Both the position numbers and the translations under genes were made by a program. Shown here piece after piece: positions 10,960 through 23,358 of a DNA stretch of 64,000 bases; the first letter of the stretch is position 1; each line of letters starts with the position of its first letter. The stretch is taken from NCBI RefSeq assembly GCF_000182925.2, contig NC_026507.1:496001-560000 (forward strand). The letters are read 5' to 3'. The DNA is from Neurospora crassa OR74A (Eukaryota > Ascomycota > Sordariomycetes > Sordariales > Sordariaceae). The notes beneath the pieces were generated by a model that saw only the letters and a list, made by a program, of their open reading frames with translations, did no database searches and had not been told where the DNA came from.

Positions 10960-12110
10960 TAAGGGGGGTCGTACTCTAATTAGAGCGAAGTTAGGGTTTT
11001 TCTACCTCTTAGATTTTAAGAAGATTATTAAATATTCTTTCTATATTTAGTATAGGGCCGGAGTAGGCGGTTTATATTCTAATTAAAGCGAAGTATTTTA
11101 TTTTTTAAAGATTTTAAAAAGATTTGAGTATTTTCTTTATATTTAATACGGAGTTAGGGTAGGTAGTTCGTACTTTAATTAAAGTAAAGTATTTTGTTTC
11201 TTAGAAATTTTAAGAAGATTATTGAGTATTCTCTTTATATATATAGGGTTAGGGTAGGCGGTTTATACTTTAATTAAAGTAAAATATTTTATTTTTTAAA
11301 GATTTTAAGAAGATTATTAAGTATTTTCTCTATATATACGGGGCCGGGGTAGGCGGTTTGTACTCTAATTAAAATAAAATATTTTATTTCTTAAAAATTT
11401 TAAAAAGATTATTAAGTATTTTCTTTGTATATATGGGGCTAGGGTAGGCGGTTTATACTCTAATTAGAGCGAAGTATTTTATTTTTTAGAAATTTTAAAA
11501 AGATTTAAATATTCTCTCTGTATTTAGTATAGGGCTGGGGTAGGCGGTTCGTATTCTAACTAGAGCGAAGTATTTTATTTTTTAGAGATTTTAAGAAGAT
11601 TTGAGTATTTTTTCTATATTTAGTATAGGGCTAGGGTAGGCGGTTCGTACTCTAACTAAAATAAAATATTTTATCTCTTAAAGATTTTAAGAAGATTTAT
11701 ATTCTCTTTGTATGTACGGGGCCGGGGTGGGCGGTTTGTACTTTAATTAAAGCGAAGTATTTTGTCTTTTAGAGATTTTAAAAAGATTTGAATATCCTCT
11801 TTGTATATATGGGGCTGGGGTGGGCGGTTTGTATTTTAATTAAAGCGAAGTATTTTATTTTTTAGAAATTTTAAAAAGATTTAAATATTCTCTTTGTATT
11901 TAGTACGGGGCCGGGGTGGGCGGTTTATACTCTAATTAGAACAAAGTATTTTATTTTTTAAAGATTTTAAAAAAATTTGAGTATTCTTTCTATATTTAGT
12001 ATAGGGCCGGGGTAGGCAGTTTGTATTTTAATTAAAGCGAAGTTAAGTATATAAAATTATTTTAATTTAATATTTTTAATATATTTTTCTATTACGGGGG
12101 CGGGGGGGGT
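10960..12110. repeat. Tandem array of about 12 units of 95 bp, each carrying the palindrome
   Basis: The anchor TAGGCGG or its variants occurs at 11064, 11160, 11255, 11350, 11445, 11541, 11637, 11718, 11821, 11917 and 12013, with spacing 95-96 bp except for one 81/103 pair. Each anchor is followed by a palindrome of the CTCTAATTAGAGCGAAG type, then TATTTTRTTTYTTARAGATTTTAA. A further unit precedes the anchors near 10966, and related pieces occur at about 12110, 12310 and 12790. The array therefore probably continues across the assembly gap. The function is unknown. Confidence 0.85.
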
Positions 12111-12189
12111 TGTACTTTAATAAAAGCGAAGTTAGGTATATAAATTTAATATATTTAGATAATAGCCTACCGGTTCTTAGATTTTATAG

Positions 12190-12289
12190 NNNNNNNNNNN
12201 NNNNNNNNNNNNNNNNNNNNNNNNNNNNNNNNNNNNNNNNNNNNNNNNNNNNNNNNNNNNNNNNNNNNNNNNNNNNNNNNNNNNNNNNN
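12190..12289. other. Assembly gap (100 N)
   Basis: Exactly 100 undetermined bases, probably a placeholder of arbitrary length. It falls next to the 95-bp tandem array, which is a likely reason for the failed assembly. Confidence 0.95.
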
Positions 12290-12959
12290 ATCCTTTTATA
12301 GTGCGGGGGGTAGGGGGTTCGTACTCTAATTAGAATGAAGTTGGATATTCGAAAATACCTTTATTATCCAACGCCAATATAGCGGTTATAATATTTTTAT
12401 TTATAGCCGGAGTTTATAATACTTATTAAAAAGAGTAGATTATTTAGTAGTATTTCGAATATAGTAGATTATAATTAAATATTTACTAAGAGGGCTAGGC
12501 TTATCTGAATAGAGTGTAGTAAATTAATATTAGTTATAATACCTACCTATATAAAATATTATTAGTCGAAGAACTATTTAAATACCCTTTGCCGTAGTAG
12601 GTTAGGACTATCCCGGTTAGCCTAAGGGAAGATCTAATTTAATTTTAGAAATATAATCTTTGTTTGAGGGCGTAGGCGTATGCGATTATTATATTCGAAT
12701 ATTAAGCTAGATATAGCCGGCATTTTTACTAAGAGGTAGTAATAGGTTGAGAGGCTATATATTTCTACTATCGTTATAAAGTATAGGGGGGGGGGGTTTA
12801 CGTACTCTAATTAAAGTGAAATTGAATATTCGTTCTATATTTTATCTATTCCGAATCCTTTTCTAAATTTATCCTTAATATTATTCTTATATTCCTCCTC
12901 GGAACTATCCATCTTCACCTTATTTTCTACGCCCTTAAATTATATATACCTTTAAAATA

Positions 12960-14600
12960 TAACAAATTTATAAAGCTCATTTAATTTACTAATCTATAAT
13001 ATTAAGAGACATTCCTTTCCTCATTAGAAGTACCACTTTTATTATTAATTTCTTTATACTACCTCTCCATCTTCTTCAAATCTACTAATATCTCCCTTAT
13101 TCCTATATATATAGTCTATAAAATATATATTAATTTAATAATATTTACCTAAATATCTTCCTAATTTTTATTTACTTTAGTTTATAATTATTATAATACG
13201 TTTACTAACTAATTATATCTATCTCGAACCTAAGTATAGACTTCTCTTATCGATTCTTCTATATTTATTATTTTACTCTAAATTGCCCTTTCTATTATAG
13301 CCCCTATACCTTGAATAATTTCTCTATAATTCTATTTGAATAAATTAATTCGATTTAATATATTAGCAAAGTTAATAGCTACTTATATTGAAAGCCGGAC
13401 GTATATATTGTAGAAATCGCGGTTAATAATATTGCTATACTTTAATTATTATACTAAGGTTTCTTTAAATTAGTAATATTTTTTAGAAGTGTTTAGAAGA
13501 GGGTAGTACGTATTGGAGGATAATTGTACTGCTTGTTTTTGTATTGATTTGAGTAGGGCTGGGGGGGGCGTTAATATAAAGTAGCGTTTATTTAGTTTAT
13601 TACTAATCTTTATATTTATTCTATACTACGATTCTAAATACCGTAGTTAATTCTTAACGAAGTTAATACGAAGTATAGCCTCTATACGAATTGGGTTTTT
13701 GTGCAATAGGAAAAACCTATACGTCCGGTAATATAAAGGGTAAGCCGGGTTTTTAATATATGAGCCTTTCTATCCTAGTATATCGTTAAGGATTGTCCGC
13801 TTATAGTCCTAAGAGAGATTACTATTATTAATTTTGAATATATTAATACGGTAAGGCTACTTCGGATCCGAATATAGCGTACGAAATACTATTACCCGAT
13901 TAATAAAATACTGGGGAATATACTTAGTAATATAATTAGTTTAATACTCCTAAAACTTTATTAAAAGGTATAGTACTAATACCGACTTAGTAAAATATTA
14001 ATAATTCGCTATAAATAAATCAAAGATCCTTGATTAGAAGTATAATTATAGTATACTAGGTTTAGTACCCTTAGTATTATATTCCGGCGGAGTAATAAGA
14101 ATAGTTACCTAGATTAAGGGTTTATAGTATTCTAAAATAATAAATATAAACAGACCGTCAACAAATTCCTAATAATTTAATTAATAGGGTTAAAAAATAT
14201 AATCCTCGTATATTAACTAAACCCGTTTAAAGCGGAATTAAATACCGTAGAAGGATGGGGTAATATTATTAACTTTTGTAATTACAAAGGGAAGGTCTTT
14301 GAGATTAATGTTCGGAATATATAAAACTTCCTATAAGTATCTATATTAGTATATAATAGTCTAAAAAGAATATAATAAGGAGATCTTTTTACCGGCCCCC
14401 CCTGTAGACTATTGTATATTAGATCGAATTACTAATTTCCACTTTATTATAATTCTATTTGTATAGCCTTTTCGGCCTTCTTCTATTCTTTTTAGGCCTT
14501 CTTCCTAAACCTCTTCCTCTTTGAAATACTATTATACCCTTCCTCTAAGTAAAGCTTCTTCTATATTAGCCTTAACGTATTAGTACTACCCTCGCTATTA
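12960..14600 (-). pseudogene. Ghost gene B inside the element: unrecognised protein with coiled-coil-like C-terminal part
   Basis: On the minus strand a single frame runs from about 14570 to 12960, roughly 540 codons. The interruptions I found are TAA or TAG, in positions where Gln (CAA/CAG) or Trp is plausible. Legible pieces include NLKDLPFVITKVNNITPSFY, YPLYYRTYRFFLLHKNPIRI, EAILRINFVKN, ALLKSIQKQAVQLSSNTYYP and NIEESIREVYT. The part at 13400-13050 is rich in Glu, Lys, Ile and former Gln, like a coiled coil. No family is recognised. The frame preservation argues for a real gene killed by point mutation rather than random AT-rich sequence. Confidence 0.55.
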
Positions 14601-14930
14601 TTATTATTAAAATTAATATTATAATTAGTATTAATATAATTAAGCGAATTATATATAGGTATTAATTATTTACCTTAAGTAAATAGGGCCTATAGCACTT
14701 AGTCCAAAGTCGCTAGGGCGTTTACCGGTTGTATAAAAGAATTAGCCGGAGGCTAAACGGAAGTTAATTGAATTCAATTGTATAAATATAGTAATTTAAA
14801 TTAATTTTACTATATAACAATCCGTATCTTTATTAATATTAGTCGTATTAGTATATTTGGAATAACCTCTTTTATAATTCAATTTATTTGTAATATTCAA
14901 TTAATATATAGCCACTCTGTTAAATCTAAC

Positions 14931-15252
14931 TTATTTATAATAAGCCTACCTACTACTATTATAAGGAAGATTAAGCCGAAAGAATATATAGGGAGAATTA
15001 GGCTTAATACTTAATATACCTATTTATAATCCTTAGAAAAATTGTAATACTTATAGGAATTTATAATAATAATACTAAAGGTGAGCCTATAAGGCAATTT
15101 TACTAGTTTTAATTCAAATCCGTATTTATTGAGCCCTAATTTATTTATAGCGAACCTACTTACTACTATTGTAGGGAGGACCGAATTGAAAGGATATATA
15201 GGGAGAGTTGAGCTTAATATTTAATGTACCTATTTATAATCCTTAGAAAAAT
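14931..15252. repeat. Pair of 112-bp direct repeats 210 bp apart
   Basis: Positions 14931-15042 and 15141-15252 are similar throughout. Both start TTATTTATA, contain CCTACYTACTACTATT and ATATATAGGGAGA, and end TATTTATAATCCTTAGAAAAAT. The differences are mostly transitions. Confidence 0.7.
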
Positions 15253-16170
15253 CGGGAATAGAATAATAGAGGACTTTCCTACGACTCTAGTCGGGTATAT
15301 AATTCTTCAGTAATATAGTATTATAAATCGGATAGGTTATAAATAGAAGAGGCGATACTAGATTAATATTGGGCGTAGTATAGACGGGTGGGATTAACCT
15401 TATTTCCGGAAACTCCTTATAAATTCAATTGAAATTGAGGACGGTTAATAAATTTAAATCGGAAAGGATTTAATCTATCTCGTAACTAAAGATAATTATT
15501 AAAGCGGCCGTAGGTAGGTAGTATATAGGTAGGCAACCCTAGACATCGGGCTATATACCCTAATATATAATACTAGCTACTACCTCTATCTACTAATATT
15601 ACAATTTAATATTATATATATATAAAGCCTTCTTAATTTATTAATATAGAGTACCTCGATATATTAGTTGCTTCAATATTCGAAGGCTCCGTATTTACTA
15701 AAAGGCTAATATACGAATATAAATTATAAAGTAGACCTATTAATTTCGTACGTTACTAATTTACTAAATAGGGAAGGAGGACGATTAATTAAATCCTAGA
15801 CGCTATTGTATAAACCCTTTTTAAAAATCCTTACTAACTATAATATCGCCCCCCCCCCCCCAATATTATAATCCTATATCTATTAATCCGGCGCCGCCGA
15901 ATAGCTATATACTACTTTAAATTACTATTACAATTAATATAGAATCTTATAACTATACGAATAAATAGGATAATTATTATTATAGGCCTAATAGTACGCT
16001 AAAGGGCAAACAGCAGCTATTCCGTTTTAATTAAATAAAATACAAAAAATAAGAAAACGCTAGTATAAAGGCTAATAGAAGTAAGTTGGGTTTCGGTATT
16101 AGGGAATTATTAATACTAATAGTACTATTATACTATTAATTATATAATTACAAACTATACTATCGAACAA
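15253..16170. other. AT-rich RIP-mutated sequence, content unresolved
   Basis: No ghost frame was followed with confidence. A run of C at about 15849-15862 and a GC-richer spot (CCGGCGCCGCCGAATAG) near 15890 stand out. Confidence 0.35.
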
Positions 16171-16270
16171 NNNNNNNNNNNNNNNNNNNNNNNNNNNNNN
16201 NNNNNNNNNNNNNNNNNNNNNNNNNNNNNNNNNNNNNNNNNNNNNNNNNNNNNNNNNNNNNNNNNNNNNN
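16171..16270. other. Assembly gap (100 N)
   Basis: Exactly 100 undetermined bases inside the AT-rich element. True size unknown. Confidence 0.95.
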
Positions 16271-17329
16271 GCGTCCGAACTATAGAGGCTACCTTAATTA
16301 CTCCTAATAAAAAGCAAATAAATTATCTATAGGCACAATTAAACCTTAGTACCTCCAAGCCCGCTAATATAAATAATCTTATTACTACACACTACCTTCC
16401 GCTTTAATTAAAGTAATTCAATCAATTCTAAGCAATACAACCTTATATTCCCAATTTCTACTATTAGAAGTAAATCCGAAGTACCTCCTAACTATTCCTT
16501 CTCTACTATACTACTTTCTACTCTAATTATAATAATTTAAATAATTTTAATAAAAGTAAAATTAGAAAATCTGTTACTTCACTATCTAACCCTCTTCCAG
16601 GGCTATATCGATTAATAAGGATCTTTAATAAGAGGGGGGAATATTATATAGGGAGTTTCTACTAGCGATTTAATAAAATTAAAAATTTGTACCTGGCTAC
16701 TAAAGATATTTCTATATAGAAATATATTAATATTTACGCTAGAAGTAGGAACTAGGTATCCCTTATCGGCTATCGTTTGGATCCGCTTCAATTTAAAACT
16801 AATAATATAATATTCTAATTAGAGTACTAGCCTACTACGTATATTATTAAAGCCCCTACCTAATTATAATTATTAATTGATAGTTATTTACTAATTATAT
16901 AAATCCTCTTATAAGTTACTATAACCTCCGTAAATATCCTCCTATTTACTAATCTTTATAATACTATTCTTAGTTTTATTATACTAGAAATTACTAGTTA
17001 GAATAGATAATATAGTATAAAACCGCTATACTATATAAATATATTCGTATAGCAGCCGTTTATTAAAATTTTTAAATTTGAATATTACTATATTAAAGTT
17101 TATAGTATATCGGACTACCTATTAAGTAAGTTAGAATAATACTTTACTAGTCCTATCCGCCGGTATAACTTATAATATACCCTCTAACGCCTCTTATAAA
17201 TTATTATTATCGAAATCCTTAATAATATTTATTAACCTCTTAAAAAATATTTGTACCTCAATTATACTAATATCGGTTATTACTATATTAGAATAATTCT
17301 CTTTAATAATAAACGGATTACCGATATTG

Positions 17330-17530
17330 GGTTAGATTATTATTATATTAGAATAATTCTCTTTAATAATAGGCGGATTACTAGCGTTGGGTTAAACTAT
17401 AGGCGGATTAAGATAATTCTCTTCTGTAATAGGCGGGTTACTAACGTTAGGTTGGGTTATAAATAGGTTACAAACGTTAGTAATAAGCGGATTACTAATA
17501 TTAGGTTAAATTATAATAGGTTGAATAATA
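17330..17530 (-). repeat. Coding 60-bp repeats (20-residue units) in the helicase ghost C-terminus
   Basis: On the minus strand, degenerate units such as NPPIIKENYSN followed by PN(A/I)(S/G) recur about every 20 residues (about 60 bp), with shorter variants upstream. The plus-strand open frame at 17251-17466 is only the shadow of these repeats. Confidence 0.6.
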
Positions 17531-17555
17531 GGGTTATTTATATCTATATAATTAA

Positions 17556-17683
17556 CTATAAATTTAATATATATTAATTTATACCAAATTTCACTTTAAT
17601 TAAAGCGTATAAAAGCTAGCTACTCTTCGCTCTAACTATAGTAAAAAGCGCTTTTTACTATAATTAAAGTAAAAGGGATATAC
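17556..17683 (-). repeat. Helicase-ghost intron filled with three palindromes
   Basis: It starts GTATATCC and ends ATTAAATTTATAG on the minus strand (128 nt). Inside are three copies of the CTYTAATTARAGYGAA palindrome, two of them back to back around TTTTTACTATAATTAAAGTA and GCTCTAACTATAGTAAAA (plus-strand wording). Confidence 0.6.
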
Positions 17684-18466
17684 TATTAGAATTAAATTTA
17701 TTTATTGAAATTAATATTATTACTAGGTATTATATCGTTCTATACTGAAACTAATTCTTATAAATCTATATCGTTAGGAATTGTCTAATTACTAGCCGGT
17801 AAATTGTAAGGGTAGCCTACTAATATTATACAGCTAATTCGCTCTAAGCTAACCTATAATAAATAAAATTCTAATTACAAATTTAATTTCTTTAATTATA
17901 CCTAATATATAGCAACCCCGGGCAGTCTAGTAGCGTCCTTAGTAGTAATTTCCTACGTAATTAAAAAACTCTATATATATTCTAAGGATATAAAAGGAAG
18001 CTTCTAACTTAAAAGGGCTATAGGGCTAATATTAGCCTCGTTAGGATACTACTAGTATAATATAAATGTAGAAATGTAGAATTTCTATACTGTAATTATA
18101 AATAGTACAGCGGGGTTATTCTTATATTAGTCGGTTACTACTTTAATAACTATAAAATAATAGAGCGCCTACTAAATAATTTCTTTAAATATTTCTTTAG
18201 AGGCTATATTCGGGATATATTTAATTAGGGCGGACAAATTATTATTCTTAATTTAAATACAATTAAGATCGGCAAGTAAATTATAAGAATTAATATACTA
18301 AAACGCCGCACTATTACTAAAAGAAATAATATTATTCCTAATAATATTATTCAAAGTATTAACCGCTAGTACTATAGAAGGAGGTTATTTATATAATTAT
18401 TTTAATAGGGTAGAAGGGGGGCTATTCTTAAATTAAACTTTAGCGTAGGAACATTTTACTCCGCGT

Positions 18467-18579
18467 CTATAAAATATTAATAAATATTAAATTTAACCCT
18501 ACCGGGTTTCACTATAATTAAAATAAAAGGAGTTACTCTAATTAAAGTAAAAAGGGTATACTATAAAATCGAAACTCAC
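18467..18579 (-). repeat. Helicase-ghost intron with two palindromes
   Basis: It starts GTGAGTTTCG and ends TATTAATATTTTATAG on the minus strand (113 nt), with a branch-site-like TATTAAT. Two palindrome copies lie inside. The flanking exons are open in matching frames apart from RIP-type stops. Confidence 0.65.
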
Positions 18580-19328
18580 CTATTATTAGTATTAGCGTAC
18601 TTTCGTTTCAATCTACGTCTATACAATAGTATATTAGTTAGATCGTAATCTAAGTCGGACTTATCGTCCCTAGGATCTACTAGTACTTTACTCCGCATAG
18701 CTCGCTTCTCCTTCTATATTTACAATATTCTAATACTATTACTTCGGTAGTAGTTCTTCTAAAAATTATTAAATTACTCCTCTAATTTACTAATTATTAC
18801 ACTATCCCTTACCTTCATAATAAAAATACACTATTTATAAGTATTAATAAATTCTTATACTTTCTTAATCCGTAGCGCCTCTTCGGCCTTCGAATCCCCG
18901 ATAGGATATTTAGAGAACCGATTAATTATAACCTTCTAACTATTTATATCCAGGCCGCTAAGGATTTTATATATAATTTAAAAAATATAATTTACTAAAG
19001 GTAATAAACTAAACCAATTAATAAAGAAAGGATTAACTAATATAAAATTCTTATTTAAAATAATCTAATCAATATTATACTTCGTTTCGAAATTAATTAT
19101 AACCGCTTCGATTAAAAGAGAATAGTATTCCCTAATACGGAAAGCCCTAATAGAATCGAAGGTAGCTATACTAATAAATAGCTCTACAACCTACGCATAC
19201 CAGTTAAACCAATATAATAATATATATTTAATAGTTTTATATCTAAGTAGGGTCCTAAAATTATCTCCTACCTTAAAAGGGATACCTATTATCTCTAAGC
19301 CCAAACTCGCAATAAACTTATAAATCTA

Positions 19329-19406
19329 CTATATAAACATCAATTTTCACTTTAATTAGAGTTAATATATAAACAGAAACACTACTTTAATAAAAGTAAA
19401 ATATAC
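19329..19406 (-). repeat. Helicase-ghost intron with two palindromes
   Basis: It starts GTATATTTTAC and ends GTTTATATAG on the minus strand (78 nt, phase 0 on both sides). One palindrome copy is next to the donor and one next to the acceptor, so together they fill most of the intron. Confidence 0.65.
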
Positions 19407-19748
19407 CTTACAGAGAGTACACTCTTCTATCCAATTACAAATAGTACTACGTACGGTAGATAAATACTATTAAACGCTTTCTTTCTAACCAATCCTATAA
19501 AGACGCCCTATATACTATAGAATTATATTTTAATTCTATACGTAACCGAACCTAATACCTACGTAATACACTACATAGAGGTTTAATCTAACTATATATA
19601 TACTAGAATTAAATATAAGAACGTTAATATTCGTATACAATTAATTCTAAGCTACAATAATATAACTATATTTAATTTATATTTAATTAAAATAAATTAT
19701 CTCTATATACAAGCCGACTTTATACAAAATAGTATAGAGCATCCTATA

Positions 19749-19838
19749 CTAATTAGTAAATACCTTACTAGGTTTCGCTTTAATTAAAGTCGGTAGATTT
19801 AATTTTTAATTAAAACGAAAGTGAAAAGTTAATTATAC
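19749..19838 (-). repeat. Helicase-ghost intron with two palindromes
   Basis: It starts GTATAATTAAC and ends TTTACTAATTAG on the minus strand (90 nt, phase 0). CTTTCGTTTTAATTAAAA and CTTTAATTAAAGCGAAA lie inside. It separates the end of helicase lobe 1 from the lobe-2 segment carrying GRLYRIG. Confidence 0.65.
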
Positions 19839-21703
19839 TTATATTTATATCTAGGGCGAATTGGCGATTATTAACACCCTTTTCCGGTTATTATATAATT
19901 TAGCGCATTTCCAAACAATTTATATAAATAAAGGCGACTCTCCGAATGCCTAATATATTATATTTACTTAGTTACTTAATAATATAAGGTACGTATCGAT
20001 AGTAAAATAGGTAAATATATAAGATAGCTTACCGTTAAAATTCAATTAAATTAATTTATTAACGGTTTTAACCCCTAATATCGCTTCTTCTTTACTACGT
20101 AAGACCTTATCGAAAATCCGGGTACGTATTTCCCAGTTACTCCTCTAACGCTCTATAGCCTAAATACCCTCCAATAAGCGAGACCCCTATATCGCTATTT
20201 ACTACCTAATAGCATTATCCTTAAATATTAACGCCTATATATAAACATTATATAAGAGAAATTATAATAGGTAAATAAAGGTAAAATTTAAGGAGATTTA
20301 GCGCTCCTCATTAGTAGTGCGGGGTATTACTAGGTCCTCAACTTCGTACTCTAGTAAATCTACAAATATATTTTTCAAAAGATTATCCGTAATTCGGACG
20401 ATCTCCTTCCGCCAATAGTAGTACCCAAATTCAATTTAATAAATTAATATTAATAATATATTAGAGGAAGGGTACGTTATTACCCTATTAAGGAGGTATA
20501 GCGGAATAGTTATACCCCTATTTATAATAATAATATAGTTCTCCTAAAGGATTTCTATTATAATTTAATAAACGGTTTTACTATTATTAGTAATTGCATT
20601 TTAAATATTAAAGTATAGAACCTACTATTAGTAACCCTACTTTTTATTAATTTTATACAATTAAGTATATATAGTATTAAACGTTATAAGGTCGATAATA
20701 TACAAGGAATTACCCTAATCGTACGAACCCTTATTTTTAAAACGGAAGAACTCTAATATATTATACTAACCCCTAAGTAAGGTAAAGACCTTAAATAAGC
20801 CTACCCCCTCCTAAAATATAGTAGTAAATACCCGGATATTAATAATACAATTCAATATAGGCGTTATAAAATAAATTAACCTACTTACGGTAGGGATAAT
20901 CTATATCGCCCGCTATACTAACGAATTATAGTTTCAAATAAACTAAACTTTATCTAGAATAAAGGCCTAGAACATCGGGTCCTTTACTATTATTATTTAA
21001 AACTCTAACCTCTATAGTCTTCTATCTTTCTTAAAAGTAATATATTAATATCTATACTTTTTACTTTAATTATAGCGGAAAACTTACTAGCTAAACTCCT
21101 TAAACTCCTTATCCTTAATAATAGTATCTATATTCGCTACGTCTTTATCTTTATATATAATATCCTATATACTACTCTCGAATAAGTTTATAGTACGCTA
21201 TCCGGGTTTCTACTTAATAACCCTATTATACGAATAAGGAAGTACGCTAGGTTCTAAAGGCCCGTTAATTTTAGGTTTATTTTTACCCTAGTATATAATA
21301 ATAGTAGAATACAAATATATAATAACGTTTCTAACAGTATCGGCGGAATACTTCCATTTAGCCTACTCTTTTATTAAATAGTCGAAGTAGTCCTATATAA
21401 GCGTCCTTACTCTACGCGGATTGTCTTTAGATATACTACTAATAGTATTAAATTAAACCTAAAATACTAAGTTACTAAAAGTATTATTAAATTTAATAAA
21501 TATTTAGGGGATTAGCCTAAATAGTATAATAATAATATTCGGATACGTATTAAAAGGCTACTATTTATATTCTAATTCTTTAAAATAATAGTACTCTATA
21601 AGGAGTATTATATTATAAATAAATATTTTGCTAATACCTACCTTATTCGCTAGTATAGCTCCTCGTAAGGGCGAGTAGAATATATAATAAATAATATATA
21701 TAT

Positions 21704-21828
21704 CTATAGTATATTAGCCAATCTTTAATCTTATTCTAATTAAAGTACGAAAAATGTAGGCTAAATTTCGCTTTAATTAGAGTAAATAGGATTAATTCTA
21801 ACTAAAGCGAAAGGGGAGGATATAATAC
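21704..21828 (-). repeat. Helicase-ghost intron with three palindromes
   Basis: It begins near GTATTATATCC and ends CTAATATACTATAG on the minus strand (about 125 nt). It contains CTTTCGCTTTAGTTAGAA, CTCTAATTAAAGCGAAA and TACTTTAATTAGAA. The phase across this intron does not resolve exactly, so a border may be off by a base or two. Confidence 0.5.
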
Positions 21829-23162
21829 CGATTTAGATTTACCTACAATTTAATAAGGGAGTAGGTATTATAAATTAATCCTATCAATCTTCTAATTTAC
21901 TTAATTATATTAATTTATATAAACTTTATAATTAAATAATTAAAAAAATTCTTCTAGCGCTAATTTAGTAACTTTATATTTAAAAGTATAGGTACCCCCG
22001 AGAATAAAATTAAAATTAATAAATTTCTTCGTTAATAGGTACTTCTACTATATTAAACCTTTAATAACTATTTTAACCGTAATATTACTCTTAACCTTCT
22101 TCCGGGTAGCCTCCTAAATATTACTAAGTATTTAAATATATTAGGTAAATTAATTAACTATATCGCTTATAGTTATTAAATAATCTACGTAAGTAGGGGT
22201 ATTTTTATTATAATAAAATAGTAAAAACTACTTAATATCCTAAAATAGAAGCGTTATACGGGCTAGTTACTACTAAGTCTCAAAATCCTTAATATAGGTA
22301 AATAATATACGTATATCGAAGCGTAGCGTTAGGTTTTCGCCGAAATAGGTACTAATTATAGTAAAGTTTTTAATATTATAGCGATTTAACTTAGTACTAA
22401 ATATAATTTTAAAATATATATTATTTATAATAAGGAACGTATTACGAATATATATCTTTATTACTATTAGATCCAAATGGCCGAACTTCTTTAACTCCTC
22501 TTTAATTAGCTTATAAGTATCTACTATAATTAATCTACAATAATCCTCGCAAATAATATTAATAAATTAAAGGGCCTATAAAAATTGAATATTATATAGG
22601 AATTTACCGTCCTACTTCGCTAAAGAAGTCTCCTTATTAGTAGGGAAGATATACAACCTAAGAATATTCTCCTCTTTAGTAATAATATATATCGAACTTA
22701 GTACAATATTACTATATCGGTATATATTAAAGTATACGAATATTTAGAAGATTCGTACCTAATTATTAGTATAATAACCGTTATATAAAATAACGCCATC
22801 CTCTTTAATATATTTCGGGAAGTATAGTAGGCCTTAGTATTTTAAACGTATCGAATAATAACGGAGTATAATAAAGAGAGTCGCGCAAATCGATTTAAAA
22901 ACTATAACCTCGTTTAATTTTATCTCGTTTATTATATTAAATAATATTAAATTTCCGCACCGGACAACTATAGCGTAGAGCGGAAAGGAGGATATTTCGG
23001 CCCTCTCAATAATACGTATTATATACGTATATTAAGAGGAATCGCGGAGCAATTCGATATACTTCTTCTATATAACATATATATCGGTAAATTTAATACC
23101 TACCTAATTTTAAATATTATACGGCCTTTTAAAGTAGGTTAATAGCCCGAACTAATTAGTTA

Positions 23163-23358
23163 CTATAAAATAATTAGTAATAATATATTAAGGGGCCTAT
23201 ATAATAGGTATAGGGATAGATATATATAGCGGGTAGCGATTTTATAAGTCGGTTTCACTTTAATTAGAATCGGGAGCTTTAATTTATATAATCGATTCTA
23301 CTCTAATAATAGTACAATTATCTACTCTAATAAAAGCAAAAGGAGGCATTAAAAAAAC
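23163..23358 (-). repeat. Helicase-ghost first intron with three to four palindrome-like copies
   Basis: About 196 nt on the minus strand, ending TACTAATTATTTTATAG. It contains TTTTGCTTTTATTAGAGTA, CTATTATTAGAGTAG and GATTCTAATTAAAGTGAAA. The donor (GTTTTTTTAATG) is weak, possibly altered by mutation. Confidence 0.45.

Noticed and set aside
12110-12301. A 63-codon open frame across the first gap
   Set aside because: More than half of it is undetermined bases and it overlaps the tandem array.
17251-17466. A 71-residue plus-strand protein with repeats
   Set aside because: It is the opposite-strand shadow of the coding repeats in the helicase ghost; the minus-strand frame continues for hundreds of codons on one side.
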